Position numbers and translations under genes: made by a program
Shown: positions 1-5,847 of the stretch, one piece after another
Position numbering within the stretch: position 1 is the stretch's first letter
Layout: the number at the start of each line of letters is the position of its first letter
Notes under the pieces: generated by a model
The model's database searches: none
Told to the model about the DNA's origin: nothing
The model's input: the letters and a program-made list of their open reading frames with translations, nothing else
Origin: Actinomycetota bacterium
Lineage (GTDB): Bacteria; Actinomycetota; Acidimicrobiia; Acidimicrobiales; CADCSY01
Direction of reading: 5' to 3'
Assembly (NCBI GenBank): GCA_016178435.1
Contig: JACOTK010000291.1
Coordinates: forward strand, 1-6,031
Length of the DNA: 6,031 nt

Positions 1-75
1 AACCACCGGCCGGCCAACCACCGGCCGGTCAACCACCGGCCGGTCAACCACCGGCCGGTCAACCACCGGCCGGCG
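1..75 (+). repeat. 15-bp tandem repeat, five copies, coding for PPAGQ
   Basis: Five head-to-tail copies of a 15-bp unit (AACCACCGGCCGGTC; copy 1 ends GCC and copy 5 ends GCG) fill the first 75 bases. Each unit contains the palindrome CCGGCCGG. The period is a multiple of three and the array lies in frame with the downstream PASTA protein, where it reads Pro-Pro-Ala-Gly-Gln repeated (the last Gln is replaced by Val as the array ends). It therefore encodes a flexible proline-rich linker just before the membrane helix. The array may continue upstream of the window, so the true copy number is unknown. Confidence 0.95.
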
Positions 76-1019
76 TCGGTCGCGGATCGCGTCTGCCCGG
101 CAGGGCGAACCGGTTGCGGCTGGGCGTGGCACTCGTTCTCGTCGTGGGCTTGATCGGCGGAGGTTGGTTCGTCCGGCAGGCGCTTCGGCCGGCGAGCGCT
201 ACCATCCCCAATGTCGACAGCATGGTTCTGGCGGAAGCGCAACGGCGGTTGGCCGAGACGCAGCGCTCTGCGGGAGATGGATTGGCCTGGAAGATCACGG
301 TCAGGAAGTCCTTCAACGAAACGGTGCAGCAGGGGGCGGTCATCAGGCAGGAACCGCCCGCCGGCGAACGTCTCGACGACGGGGGTCGCATCACCCTGAT
401 CGTCTCGGACGGGCCGCCTCCCGTGGCGGTGCCCCTCGACATGATCGGCAGGAGCGAGCCCGAGGTCGAGGCGGCGCTGGTCGCCGCCGGTCTCGGGAAG
501 GGGGCGGTGGTGACCCTGCCCGACGAGGCGGTGCCCGCCGGGCAGCTGCTCACCTGGCGGTTCGGTGAGGTCGATCGTCCCACCAGCCTGCCGAAGGGCT
601 CGAAGGTCGATCTTGTTCTGTCCGCGGGGCCGGCGCCTCGGCAGGTGCCGGACCTGGCCGGCATGACGTTCGAACAGGCCACCGCGGAGCTTGCCAAGAT
701 CGGCCTGGGTGTCGCTGAGGTCGAGGAGTTCCATCCGACGGTGAAAGCCGGCGAGGTGATCCGCACCAAGGAGGCGACGGGCAGTGAGATTCCCCGCGAC
801 GCCAAGGTGACGGTGGTGGTCTCGAAGGGCCCCGATCTGGTGACCGTCCCATCTGTCAAGGGCCTGACCCTGGAGGAGGCCTACGATCGGCTGGAAGGCG
901 CCGGCCTGGTTGTCGGGGAGGTCTTCGGCAACGGGCGGGGCAAACCCGATTCCACCGATCCCGACAGCGGCCAGAAGGTGGCACGTGGGACCAAGGTCGA
1001 CATTATTCTCAAGAGGTGA
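3..1019 (+). CDS. PASTA-domain Ser/Thr protein kinase, C-terminal part (5' partial)
   Basis: The frame is open from the window start to TGA at 1017-1019, giving 339 codons including the stop. In order it shows a PPAGQ-repeat linker (nt 3-74), a basic stretch (RGSRLPGRANRLRL), one hydrophobic helix (about nt 117-175, rich in V/L/G) and four PASTA repeats beginning near nt 201 (IPNV), 423 (VAVPLD), 640 (RQVPDL) and 840 (VTVPSV). Each repeat carries the A..L...GL and (S/D)xGP-type boundaries, and the protein ends right after the fourth. A cytoplasmic linker, single helix and external PASTA array is the layout of PknB/StkP-type receptor kinases, whose PASTA domains bind muropeptides or lipid II to couple cell-wall status to phosphorylation. 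The kinase domain would lie upstream and is not visible, so kinase is an inference. In PASTA-containing penicillin-binding proteins the transpeptidase separates the helix from the PASTA domains, which makes that option unlikely. The TTG at 114 is internal, not the true start. Confidence 0.85.
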   Translation, partial: PPAGQPPAGQPPAGQPPAGQPPAGVGRGSRLPGRANRLRLGVALVLVVGLIGGGWFVRQALRPASATIPNVDSMVLAEAQRRLAETQRSAGDGLAWKITVRKSFNETVQQGAVIRQEPPAGERLDDGGRITLIVSDGPPPVAVPLDMIGRSEPEVEAALVAAGLGKGAVVTLPDEAVPAGQLLTWRFGEVDRPTSLPKGSKVDLVLSAGPAPRQVPDLAGMTFEQATAELAKIGLGVAEVEEFHPTVKAGEVIRTKEATGSEIPRDAKVTVVVSKGPDLVTVPSVKGLTLEEAYDRLEGAGLVVGEVFGNGRGKPDSTDPDSGQKVARGTKVDIILKR

Positions 1020-1039
1020 GCGCCCACTCGGGTGACGCT

Positions 1040-1048
1040 TGCTAGTTT
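1040..1048 (+). promoter_or_regulatory. possible extended -10 promoter for the SDR gene
   Basis: TGCTAGTTT fits an extended -10 (TGn followed by TAGTTT) about 50 bases before the SDR start. I see no good -35 box at the usual spacing. The same TGCTAG core recurs in the stronger candidate at 2025-2033. It lies in the 80-base gap after the PASTA gene, so independent transcription of the SDR gene is plausible but unproven. Confidence 0.3.
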
Positions 1049-1083
1049 GGGCTTCCAATCTCCACGGAGCCGGACGATCTAGC

Positions 1084-1091
1084 GAAGGAAG
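1084..1091 (+). promoter_or_regulatory. Shine-Dalgarno of the SDR gene
   Basis: GAAGGAAG ends 8 bases before the ATG at 1100, close to ideal spacing. It fixes this ATG as the start and contrasts with the SD-less starts at 2237 and 4694. Confidence 0.7.
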
Positions 1092-1099
1092 ACCTCACC

Positions 1100-1981
1100 A
1101 TGGGCACACTTGAAGGGCGCGTTGCGATCATCACCGGAGCAGGTCGCGGCATCGGTCGCGAGCATGCACTGCTCTTTGCGGCCGAAGGGGCCAAGGTCGT
1201 GGTCAACGATCTCGGTGGCGCCATGGACGGCTCGGGCGACGACCGGACCCCTGCGCAACAGGTTGTGGACGAGATCAAGGCGATGGGCGGCGAGGCCATC
1301 GCCAACGCGGACAACGTTGCCGATTGGGAAGGCGGCCAGCGTCTCGTCAACGCAGCCGTGGAGGCCTTCGGCGACCTCAACGTCCTAGTGAACAACGCCG
1401 GGATCCTGCGTGACCGCGTGCTGGTCAACATGACCGAGGAGGAGTGGGATTCGGTCATCCATGTTCACCTCAAGGGTCACTTCGTGCCGACGCGGTGGGC
1501 AGCGACCTACTGGCGTGAACAGACCAAGGCGGGCAGGGAAGTGCACGCGGCGGTCATCAACACCTCATCGACCTCGGGCCTGCTCGGCAACCCCGGACAG
1601 ACCAACTACGGCGCCGCCAAGGCCGGTATCGGCGCGTTCACCATCATCTCTGCCCAGGAGTTGTCCCGTTACGGCGTGCGCGTGAACGCGATCGCGCCCG
1701 CTGCTCGTACCCGACTCACCGAGGCCACCCCCGGGCTGGGCGACATCATCCAGGCTCCTGCCGATGCGGGTGCGTTCGACGTCTGGGACCCGGCGAACAT
1801 CTCACCGCTGGTGGCCTATCTGGCGACCGCCGATGCGCCGGAGACCGGCAAGGTGTTCTTCGTGCAAGGTGGCCAGATCCGCCTCATGCAGGGTTGGGCG
1901 ATGGCCGACTCGATCGAGAAGAACGATCGTTGGTCGGTTGCCGAGTTGCAGTCGGAGATGAAGAAGTTGGCCGCTTCGTAG
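1100..1981 (+). CDS. SDR-family oxidoreductase, MFE-2-like 3-hydroxyacyl-CoA dehydrogenase
   Basis: A 293-residue classical short-chain dehydrogenase, probably cytosolic. Visible motifs are the dinucleotide-binding TGAGRGIG (T12-G19), acidic D37 in VVVNDLGG after the second strand (predicts NAD(H) over NADP(H)), NNAG (98-101), catalytic S157 and the Y170xxxK174 pair. The segments VNDLGG, VHLKG, GNPGQTNYGAAKAG and NAIAPAARTRLT resemble the dehydrogenase domain of peroxisomal multifunctional enzyme 2 (17-beta-HSD4) and actinobacterial stand-alone relatives, from memory of those families. The likely reaction is NAD-dependent oxidation of a 3-hydroxyacyl-CoA in fatty-acid or sterol side-chain beta-oxidation, though the substrate cannot be read from sequence. 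The position that is usually the active-site Asn in SDRs is His here (H123 in VHLKG), which I recall as normal for the MFE-2 branch. No hydratase or SCP2 domain is fused. A clear SD precedes the ATG and a hairpin overlaps the stop codon, so it may be a single-gene unit. Confidence 0.88.
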   Translation: MGTLEGRVAIITGAGRGIGREHALLFAAEGAKVVVNDLGGAMDGSGDDRTPAQQVVDEIKAMGGEAIANADNVADWEGGQRLVNAAVEAFGDLNVLVNNAGILRDRVLVNMTEEEWDSVIHVHLKGHFVPTRWAATYWREQTKAGREVHAAVINTSSTSGLLGNPGQTNYGAAKAGIGAFTIISAQELSRYGVRVNAIAPAARTRLTEATPGLGDIIQAPADAGAFDVWDPANISPLVAYLATADAPETGKVFFVQGGQIRLMQGWAMADSIEKNDRWSVAELQSEMKKLAAS

Positions 1982-1999
1982 CCCGTTTCCGAAGCGGGC
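1981..1999 (+). terminator. hairpin at the SDR stop codon, probable terminator
   Basis: GCCCGTTT pairs with AAGCGGGC around a CCG loop, giving an 8-bp stem with one G-U pair that begins at the last base of the TAG stop. It is followed by CTCTTGTG rather than a proper T-run, so it is a weak intrinsic terminator by the usual criteria. Its position between the SDR stop and the promoter at 2003-2033 supports the call. Confidence 0.5.
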
Positions 2000-2002
2000 C
2001 TC

Positions 2003-2033
2003 TTGTGCAGGGCGGGAACCGTTCTGCTAGAAT
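2003..2033 (+). promoter_or_regulatory. extended -10 promoter ahead of the structured RNA
   Basis: TGC-TAGAAT (2025-2033) is a good extended -10. A poor -35 match, TTGTGC (2003-2008), lies 19 bases upstream. The segment is AT-rich compared with its surroundings (TAGAATAAATG). Transcription would begin near 2040, at the base of the fold described at 2040-2127. Confidence 0.5.
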
Positions 2034-2039
2034 AAATGT

Positions 2040-2127
2040 GTCGCAGGGCCCTAAGGTTTTGGTCGAGCGGTCGTGGTGTCCCCAGCCACCGTGACACGCT
2101 CCCTTACCGGGGCCCAGCGGCTTTTTT
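2040..2127 (+). ncRNA. putative structured RNA (leader or small RNA), family unknown
   Basis: An outer helix pairs 2046-2056 (GGGCCC + TAAGG) with 2102-2115 (CCTTA + GGGCCC), 11 bp with a 3-base CCG bulge. Directly stacked on it, GAGCG (2065-2069) pairs with CGCTC (2097-2101), GTC (2070-2072) with GAC (2093-2095) and GTGG (2073-2076) with CCAC (2086-2089), closing a 9-base loop TGTCCCCAG. On the 5' side, 2057-2064 (TTTTGGTC) stays single-stranded. A T6 run (2122-2127) follows six bases after the outer helix. A competing hairpin, GGGGCC (2109-2114) with GGCCCC (2128-2133), would use the 3' strand of the outer helix, a switch-like arrangement. A promoter sits at the expected distance upstream and an MFS exporter lies downstream. 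The pairings are read by eye with no energy calculation, and I recognise no known riboswitch or sRNA family. Confidence 0.4.
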
Positions 2128-2224
2128 GGCCCCTCCACGGGCTTGCCTGCCGGTCCGCCGGGGGGCGGGATCCCCAAGGTTGCCCGCTGCTCCGAATTCG
2201 CTCGCCGTCGCGGGGCCGACTGGG

Positions 2225-2230
2225 TACCGT
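2225..2230 (+). promoter_or_regulatory. -10 element consistent with a leaderless exporter mRNA
   Basis: TACCGT matches the actinobacterial TAnnnT -10 pattern and ends six bases before GTG 2237, where transcription would begin at or next to the start codon. No Shine-Dalgarno precedes this GTG. The same geometry occurs at gatC (4682-4687). The pattern is short and can occur by chance. Confidence 0.4.
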
Positions 2231-2236
2231 CGTGGT

Positions 2237-3817
2237 GTGACCCGTGACGCAGCGCCAGGCGAATCGTCACGAAACCGTTCCACGACAGGTGAATCGTCTC
2301 CGGGTGAATCGTCACCGATGGGAACGGTGCCCGACGTGCCGGCGACCATCGAAGCGTCGCAGGGGGTGTCGCCGTGGACGGTTCTGACCGTTGCGCTCTT
2401 CGGCATGTTCTCGGTGAGCTTCACCATCACGTTGCTCGCCGTCTCGTTGAGTACCATCGCCAAGGATCTCGACTCGTCCTCGGCCACGCTGACGTGGGTC
2501 ATCACCGGGCCCTTGTTGGCCTTCGGTGTCGTGGGGCCGGTCGCGGGCAAGGCCGGCGACCTGTGGGGCCACAAGCGCGTCTATCTGGTGGGCATCGCCG
2601 GTGCGACGGCCTTTGCACTCGGCACCGCTGGAGCATGGGACGCAACCTCGATCATCGTGTTTCGCATCCTGGGGGCGGCGGCGGGGTCGGCCTGCGGGCC
2701 CGTCTCCATGGCGATGATCAACTCGGTCTTTCCCTCCCACGAGCGCCCTCGCGCCATGGGCTACTGGTCGATGGTGGTGGCCGGTGGCCCCGTGCTCGGT
2801 GTGGTCGCAGGGGGTCCGATCGTCGAGGCGTTGAGTTGGAGGTGGGTGTTCGTGGGGCAGATCCCCTTGGGCGCATTCGCCTTCGTGCTGGCATGGTTCG
2901 TGCTGCCGGCGCGTCCGACGGCACACGATCCCCATGACGGCCGGTCGGCCGGCCCGCGGCTCTGGAGCGCCTTCGACATTCCCGGAGCGCTGCTCCTCGC
3001 ATTTGGGGTCACGGGCGTTCTCGTTGCCCTGAACCGCGCCTCGGTGTGGGGCTGGACGAGCCCCCTGGTCCTGGGAGGCTTCGGTGTGGGAGCGGTCCTT
3101 CTGACGGGCTTCGTCAAACAGGAGGGGCGTGCGACCCACCCGCTGATCAACCTGGCCTATCTCCGTGACCGCAATGTGGCGGCTCCGGCGGTGACCCAGT
3201 TGCTTGCCAACTTCTCCTACATGGGTGGGTTCATCATCACCCCGTTCTTTCTCGCCGACGCCTTCGGCTACGGACCGACACGCATTGGGCTGATCTCGAT
3301 CTCCCGCCCGCTGGCCTTTGCGATCGCCGGACCCGTTGGTGGCACGTTGGCGATGCGTTTCGGCGAGCGTCGGGCAGGCATGAGCGGCGCGTTCATGGTC
3401 ATGGCCTCGATGGTGGGTCTTGCGCTGGTTCGCCCCGGCATGACCGATCTGGCGATGATCGCGGCCCTGGCACTCTCGGGCGTGGGTCTCGGTCTGATGT
3501 CGCCGGCGATGGTCGCAACGGTGGCAAATGCCGTGTCATCCGCCGACCTGGGTGTGGTCGGCGCCACCCAACAGCTCGGGGTGCAGGTCGGCGTCGTTGC
3601 CGGAATCCAGCTTCTCCAGACGACCCAGGCCGGCATGCTCGCACATGTGGGCCTCGTGGGCTCGTACCACTGGGCCTATCTGTTGGGGGCTCTCGTGGCG
3701 GGAGCGTCGATGTGCTGCGCCTCCCTGATCCGCTCGTCGACCTCCTTTTCGGGCCGTGTCGATCCGGCGGCGCTGACGGTGCTGTCGGTGCCGACAACGG
3801 GAGAACTATCCTCGTGA
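2237..3817 (+). CDS. MFS transporter, DHA2 (EmrB/QacA-like) family, 14 TM
   Basis: From GTG 2237 the protein has 526 residues; from the alternative ATG 2318 it has 499. I prefer GTG because a TAnnnT element sits six bases upstream and neither start has a convincing SD. About 14 hydrophobic helices can be counted from residue 47 (starting WTVLTVALFG) to near the C-terminus, as in the 14-helix DHA2 branch rather than 12-helix MFS proteins. Motif A (GKAGDLWGHKR, 104-114) lies in the loop after helix 2. Motif C (GGPVLGVVAGGP, 183-194) in helix 5, followed by SWRWVF, marks a proton-coupled antiporter. It probably exports a drug, toxic lipid or metabolite across the inner membrane; the substrate is unknown. 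The soluble N-terminus (1-46) is Ser/Glu-rich with a GESSP repeat. The gene ends in a GTGA overlap with the hydrolase gene, so the products may act on the same compound. Confidence 0.87.
   Translation: MTRDAAPGESSRNRSTTGESSPGESSPMGTVPDVPATIEASQGVSPWTVLTVALFGMFSVSFTITLLAVSLSTIAKDLDSSSATLTWVITGPLLAFGVVGPVAGKAGDLWGHKRVYLVGIAGATAFALGTAGAWDATSIIVFRILGAAAGSACGPVSMAMINSVFPSHERPRAMGYWSMVVAGGPVLGVVAGGPIVEALSWRWVFVGQIPLGAFAFVLAWFVLPARPTAHDPHDGRSAGPRLWSAFDIPGALLLAFGVTGVLVALNRASVWGWTSPLVLGGFGVGAVLLTGFVKQEGRATHPLINLAYLRDRNVAAPAVTQLLANFSYMGGFIITPFFLADAFGYGPTRIGLISISRPLAFAIAGPVGGTLAMRFGERRAGMSGAFMVMASMVGLALVRPGMTDLAMIAALALSGVGLGLMSPAMVATVANAVSSADLGVVGATQQLGVQVGVVAGIQLLQTTQAGMLAHVGLVGSYHWAYLLGALVAGASMCCASLIRSSTSFSGRVDPAALTVLSVPTTGELSS
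2258..2317 (+). repeat. 15-nt imperfect repeat coding for GESSP
   Basis: Three copies of GGYGAATCGTCnCCG-like sequence lie at 2258-2272, 2288-2302 and 2303-2317. A diverged 15-nt block (2273-2287) sits between the first and second copies, so all are in 15-nt register. In the exporter frame they read GESSR, NRSTT, GESSP, GESSP, immediately before ATG 2318. They could be a disordered N-terminal tail or, if ATG 2318 is the true start, repeated DNA or RNA sites in the leader. Confidence 0.6.
3799..3805 (+). promoter_or_regulatory. Shine-Dalgarno deciding the hydrolase start
   Basis: GGGAGAA lies 8 bases before GTG 3814 and 14 bases before ATG 3820. The spacing favours GTG 3814, which overlaps the exporter stop as GTGA. 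Confidence 0.55.
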
Positions 3818-4608
3818 CCATGCGAGAGGAAGTGGCGTCGCGTCGTGTTCTGATTCCCGGGGCGGAGCCTCGGTCGGTGGCCGTGGGGCAGGTCGGGGTC
3901 CTCGTTCTGCACGGCTTCACGGGGAACCCGTCCACCATGCGGTCCCTGGCCGATGAGATCGTCAGGCAGGGGTTCTCACTGGAGCTGCCGCGCCTTCCCG
4001 GACACGGAACCGTCATCGACGACATGTTGGCCACCAGGTTCGCCGATTGGTCGGGTGAGGCGGAGGCCGCCTACCGTGGACTCGCCGCGCGCTGCGAGTC
4101 CGTCGTGGTCGTCGGACTCTCGATGGGTGGCATGCTCACCTGTTGGTTGGCCGCTCGCCACCCCGAGATCGTCGGCATCGTGTGCATCAATCCGATGGTT
4201 TCCCCTCAGGAGCCGATGATGGTGGAGATGGTCCGACAGATGGTGGCAGCCGGCGAGACCATCGCGCCCGGTGTGGGTTCGGACATCGCCGACCCGGAAG
4301 GCCACGAGTCGGCCTACCTGGGTACGCCGCTCGAGCCCGCGCTCTCCCTCTTCGAGGCGATCGAGGAGCTGCAGGCCGTCCTGTCGTCGATCACCTGCCC
4401 GTTGTTGCTCGTCACCAGCCGCAACGACCATGTCGTGCCGCCCTCGAACAGCGACCACCTCGCGGCGAGCGTCTCGGGTCCCGTCCGTCGGATGTTTCTC
4501 GACCGCAGCTACCACGTCGCCACCCTCGACTACGACAAGGACGAGGTGGCGGCCGAGACCGTCGCCTTCATCAAGGCCCTGACGGCCCCGGGTCACCACT
4601 CGCCCTGA
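3814..4608 (+). CDS. alpha/beta hydrolase, carboxylesterase or monoacylglycerol-lipase type
   Basis: From GTG 3814 the protein has 264 residues. It has a complete serine-hydrolase layout: HGFTG (33-37) for the oxyanion hole, the nucleophile elbow GLSMGG with S103, acid D205 in TSRNDHVVPP and H234 in SYHVATLDYD. HGFTGNP, the PGHG stretch and the DYD segment after the His resemble the Est30-type carboxylesterases and bacterial monoglyceride lipases, from knowledge of the family. It probably hydrolyses short- to medium-chain esters or monoacylglycerols. There is no signal peptide, so it should be cytoplasmic. The start overlaps the exporter stop in GTGA and has a well-placed SD, so it is likely translated in coupling with the pump. 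A shared role, such as ester cleavage plus export of one compound, is inference. ATG 3820 would shorten it by two residues. The stop codon lies within a duplicated 22-bp block. Confidence 0.88.
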   Translation: MTMREEVASRRVLIPGAEPRSVAVGQVGVLVLHGFTGNPSTMRSLADEIVRQGFSLELPRLPGHGTVIDDMLATRFADWSGEAEAAYRGLAARCESVVVVGLSMGGMLTCWLAARHPEIVGIVCINPMVSPQEPMMVEMVRQMVAAGETIAPGVGSDIADPEGHESAYLGTPLEPALSLFEAIEELQAVLSSITCPLLLVTSRNDHVVPPSNSDHLAASVSGPVRRMFLDRSYHVATLDYDKDEVAAETVAFIKALTAPGHHSP

Positions 4609-4635
4609 GAGTTCCGGGTCACCACTCGCCCTGAG
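4588..4635. repeat. 22-bp direct repeat across the hydrolase stop codon
   Basis: An identical 22-bp block (starts CCGGGTCACC, ends CGCCCTGAG) occurs at 4588-4609 and 4614-4635, separated by AGTT, so the period is 26 bases. Copy 1 contains the last six sense codons and the TGA of the hydrolase; copy 2 repeats the same tail, including the TGA, in the intergenic region. It looks like a recent local duplication. Confidence 0.95.
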
Positions 4636-4677
4636 CCTTCGGCTGTGCCGGTCGGCACGGGCCGGCCCCCTCGGCGT
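4634..4677 (+). other. cluster of short GC-rich hairpins before gatC
   Basis: Three consecutive inverted repeats are visible: AGCC-TTC-GGCT (4634-4644), GTGCCG-GT-CGGCAC (4645-4658) and the palindrome GGCCGGCC just after. There is no T-run. They could serve as a Rho-independent-like stop without U-tract for the pump/hydrolase unit, or they may simply reflect GC-rich intergenic DNA. Confidence 0.35.
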
Positions 4678-4681
4678 CGCC

Positions 4682-4687
4682 TACGAT
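4682..4687 (+). promoter_or_regulatory. -10 element giving a leaderless gatC mRNA
   Basis: TACGAT fits TAnnnT and ends six bases before the gatC ATG (4694), so the expected transcription start is the A of the start codon. No Shine-Dalgarno is present in the 20 bases before the ATG, as expected for leaderless translation. No good -35 is visible. Confidence 0.55.
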
Positions 4688-4693
4688 GCAGGC

Positions 4694-4996
4694 ATGGCTG
4701 AACGCATCACCGCCGAGGAGGTCGCGCACGTGGCCCACTTGGCCCGTCTCGAGTTGAGCGACGACGAGTTGCGCCTCTTCACCGGGCAGTTGGCGGCCGT
4801 GCTGGAGCACGCCGAGGATGTCGCCGCCCTCGACACCGCAGGGGTCGCTCCGACGGCTCACCCCTTGCCGTTGCGCAACGTGTTGCGTGACGACCTCGTG
4901 CGCCCGAGCCTTGATCGGGCCGAGGTTCTCGCGTGTGCGCCCGAGGTCGAGGACGACCGCTTCCGGGTTCCACCGGTGCTGGGGGAGGAGCCCTGA
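4694..4996 (+). CDS. gatC: Asp/Glu-tRNA amidotransferase subunit C
   Basis: At 100 residues it is the full usual length of GatC. Recognisable family blocks are the N-terminal VAHLARLELSDDE helix, ILEHAED-like VLEHAEDVAALDT, the central PTAHPLPLRNVLRDD and the C-terminal DDRFRVPPVL. GatC is a small belt-like subunit that wraps GatA and GatB in the cytoplasmic GatCAB complex. The complex amidates Glu-tRNA(Gln) and/or Asp-tRNA(Asn) in organisms without the cognate synthetase. It is followed by gatA with a TGATG junction, in which one base of the stop is shared with the next ATG. The ATG is preceded by a -10 element and no SD, suggesting a leaderless transcript. Confidence 0.96.
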   Translation: MAERITAEEVAHVAHLARLELSDDELRLFTGQLAAVLEHAEDVAALDTAGVAPTAHPLPLRNVLRDDLVRPSLDRAEVLACAPEVEDDRFRVPPVLGEEP

Positions 4997-5847
4997 TGGC
5001 CGGCCTCGACGCGGTCCCCCTGTCCGCCTCGGCGATCGCGGCTGTCGTTCGATCAGGTGAACGCAGTGCACGAGAGGTCCTCGAGACGCACCTCTCGGCC
5101 ATTGCGGCCGGCGAAGGGGAGATCCATGCCTTTGTGACGGTGTTGGCCGAGGAGGCCCGGGTGGCCGCCGACGCTGTCGACGCCCAGGTCGCCTCCGGCA
5201 TCGACCCCGGTCCGCTGGCGGGAGTTCCCGTCGCCGTCAAGGACAACCTCTGCACGCGGGGGGTGCCGACCACGTGCTCGTCGCGGATCCTCGAGGGGTG
5301 GCGACCTCCTTACACCGCGACGGTTGTCGAGCGCATGATCCGTGCGGGTGCGGTGATGGTCGGAAAGACCAATCTCGACGAGTTCGCCATGGGATCGTCG
5401 ACCGAGAACTCGGCCTTCGGTCCGACGCGCAACCCGCATGACACGTCGCGGGTGCCGGGTGGCTCCAGTGGAGGAAGCGCCGCGGCGGTGGCGGCCGGCT
5501 TCGCCCCACTCGCCCTCGGCTCCGACACGGGTGGCTCTATCCGCCAGCCGGCGGCGCTGTGCGGGGTGGTGGGGGTCAAGCCGACCTACGGGCTGGTCAG
5601 CCGCTACGGCTTGATCGCCTTTGCGAGCAGCCTCGACCAGGTGGGTCCGTTCGCCCACAACGTTGCCGACGCCGCATGGTGCCTCGAGGTCATCGCGGGT
5701 CACGATGCCCTCGACTCGACCTCGATCGGCGAGCCTGCACCGAGCCTGGTTGCCTCACTCGACAAGGGCGTCGAGGGGCTGCGGGTCGGTGTGATCGCCG
5801 AGCTCCTCGGGGAGGGCATTGCCCCCGATGTCCGTCGACGTGTCGAT
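4996..5847 (+). CDS. gatA: Asp/Glu-tRNA amidotransferase subunit A, 3'-truncated by a junction
   Basis: An amidase-signature protein that releases ammonia from glutamine and feeds it to GatB in GatCAB. The Ser-cisSer-Lys triad is present: K82 in VAVKDN, S157 in GGSSGGSA and S181 in SDTGGS. The spacing equals that of S. aureus GatA (K79, S154, S178, from memory) plus three. The first 283-285 residues look like normal GatA (NLDEFAMGSSTEN, SRVPGGSSGG, KPTYGLVSRYGLIAFASSLDQVGP), up to GEGIAPDVRRRVD. After about 5847 the same frame reads Arg/His/Pro-rich sequence typical of an out-of-frame shadow, and it has no stop before 6031. A full GatA is about 485 residues, so roughly 200 are missing. Translation starts at the ATG overlapping the gatC stop. 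The loss coincides with the start of a glycosyltransferase in another frame, so this is a truncated or chimeric gene copy. Confidence 0.93.

Noticed and set aside
1..75. CRISPR-like array
   Set aside because: The 15-bp units are contiguous with no spacers and lie in frame with a protein.
114..1019. TTG 114 as a true start, giving a free membrane-anchored PASTA protein
   Set aside because: The frame is open upstream to the window edge through an in-frame repeat and basic linker typical of kinase juxtamembrane regions, and there is no SD before TTG.
2055..2110. tRNA-like segment (TTGGTCGAGCGG resembles a D arm)
   Set aside because: No T arm with GGTTCGANTCC, no cloverleaf and no acceptor stem.
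2040..2127. Cobalamin riboswitch (CCCCAGCCACCGTGA recalls the conserved CCCGCCACTGT segment)
   Set aside because: The other conserved blocks (GGGAA...GGTG upstream and the downstream B12 box) are missing, and the element is far too short.
2036..2236. Upstream extension of the exporter frame from ATG 2036
   Set aside because: The added 67 residues are Arg/Pro/Gly-rich with no family resemblance and would run through the structured RNA. ATG 2036 directly abuts the -10 at 2028-2033, too close to be in the transcript.
2312..3139. Long minus-strand open frames opposite the exporter, hydrolase and gatA
   Set aside because: All are Arg/Pro/Gly/His-rich low-complexity translations opposite clear genes, typical of high-GC antisense shadows.
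3712..3813. ATG 3712 as the hydrolase start
   Set aside because: It would overlap the exporter by over 100 bases and add an atypical N-terminus; GTG 3814 has an SD at the right distance.
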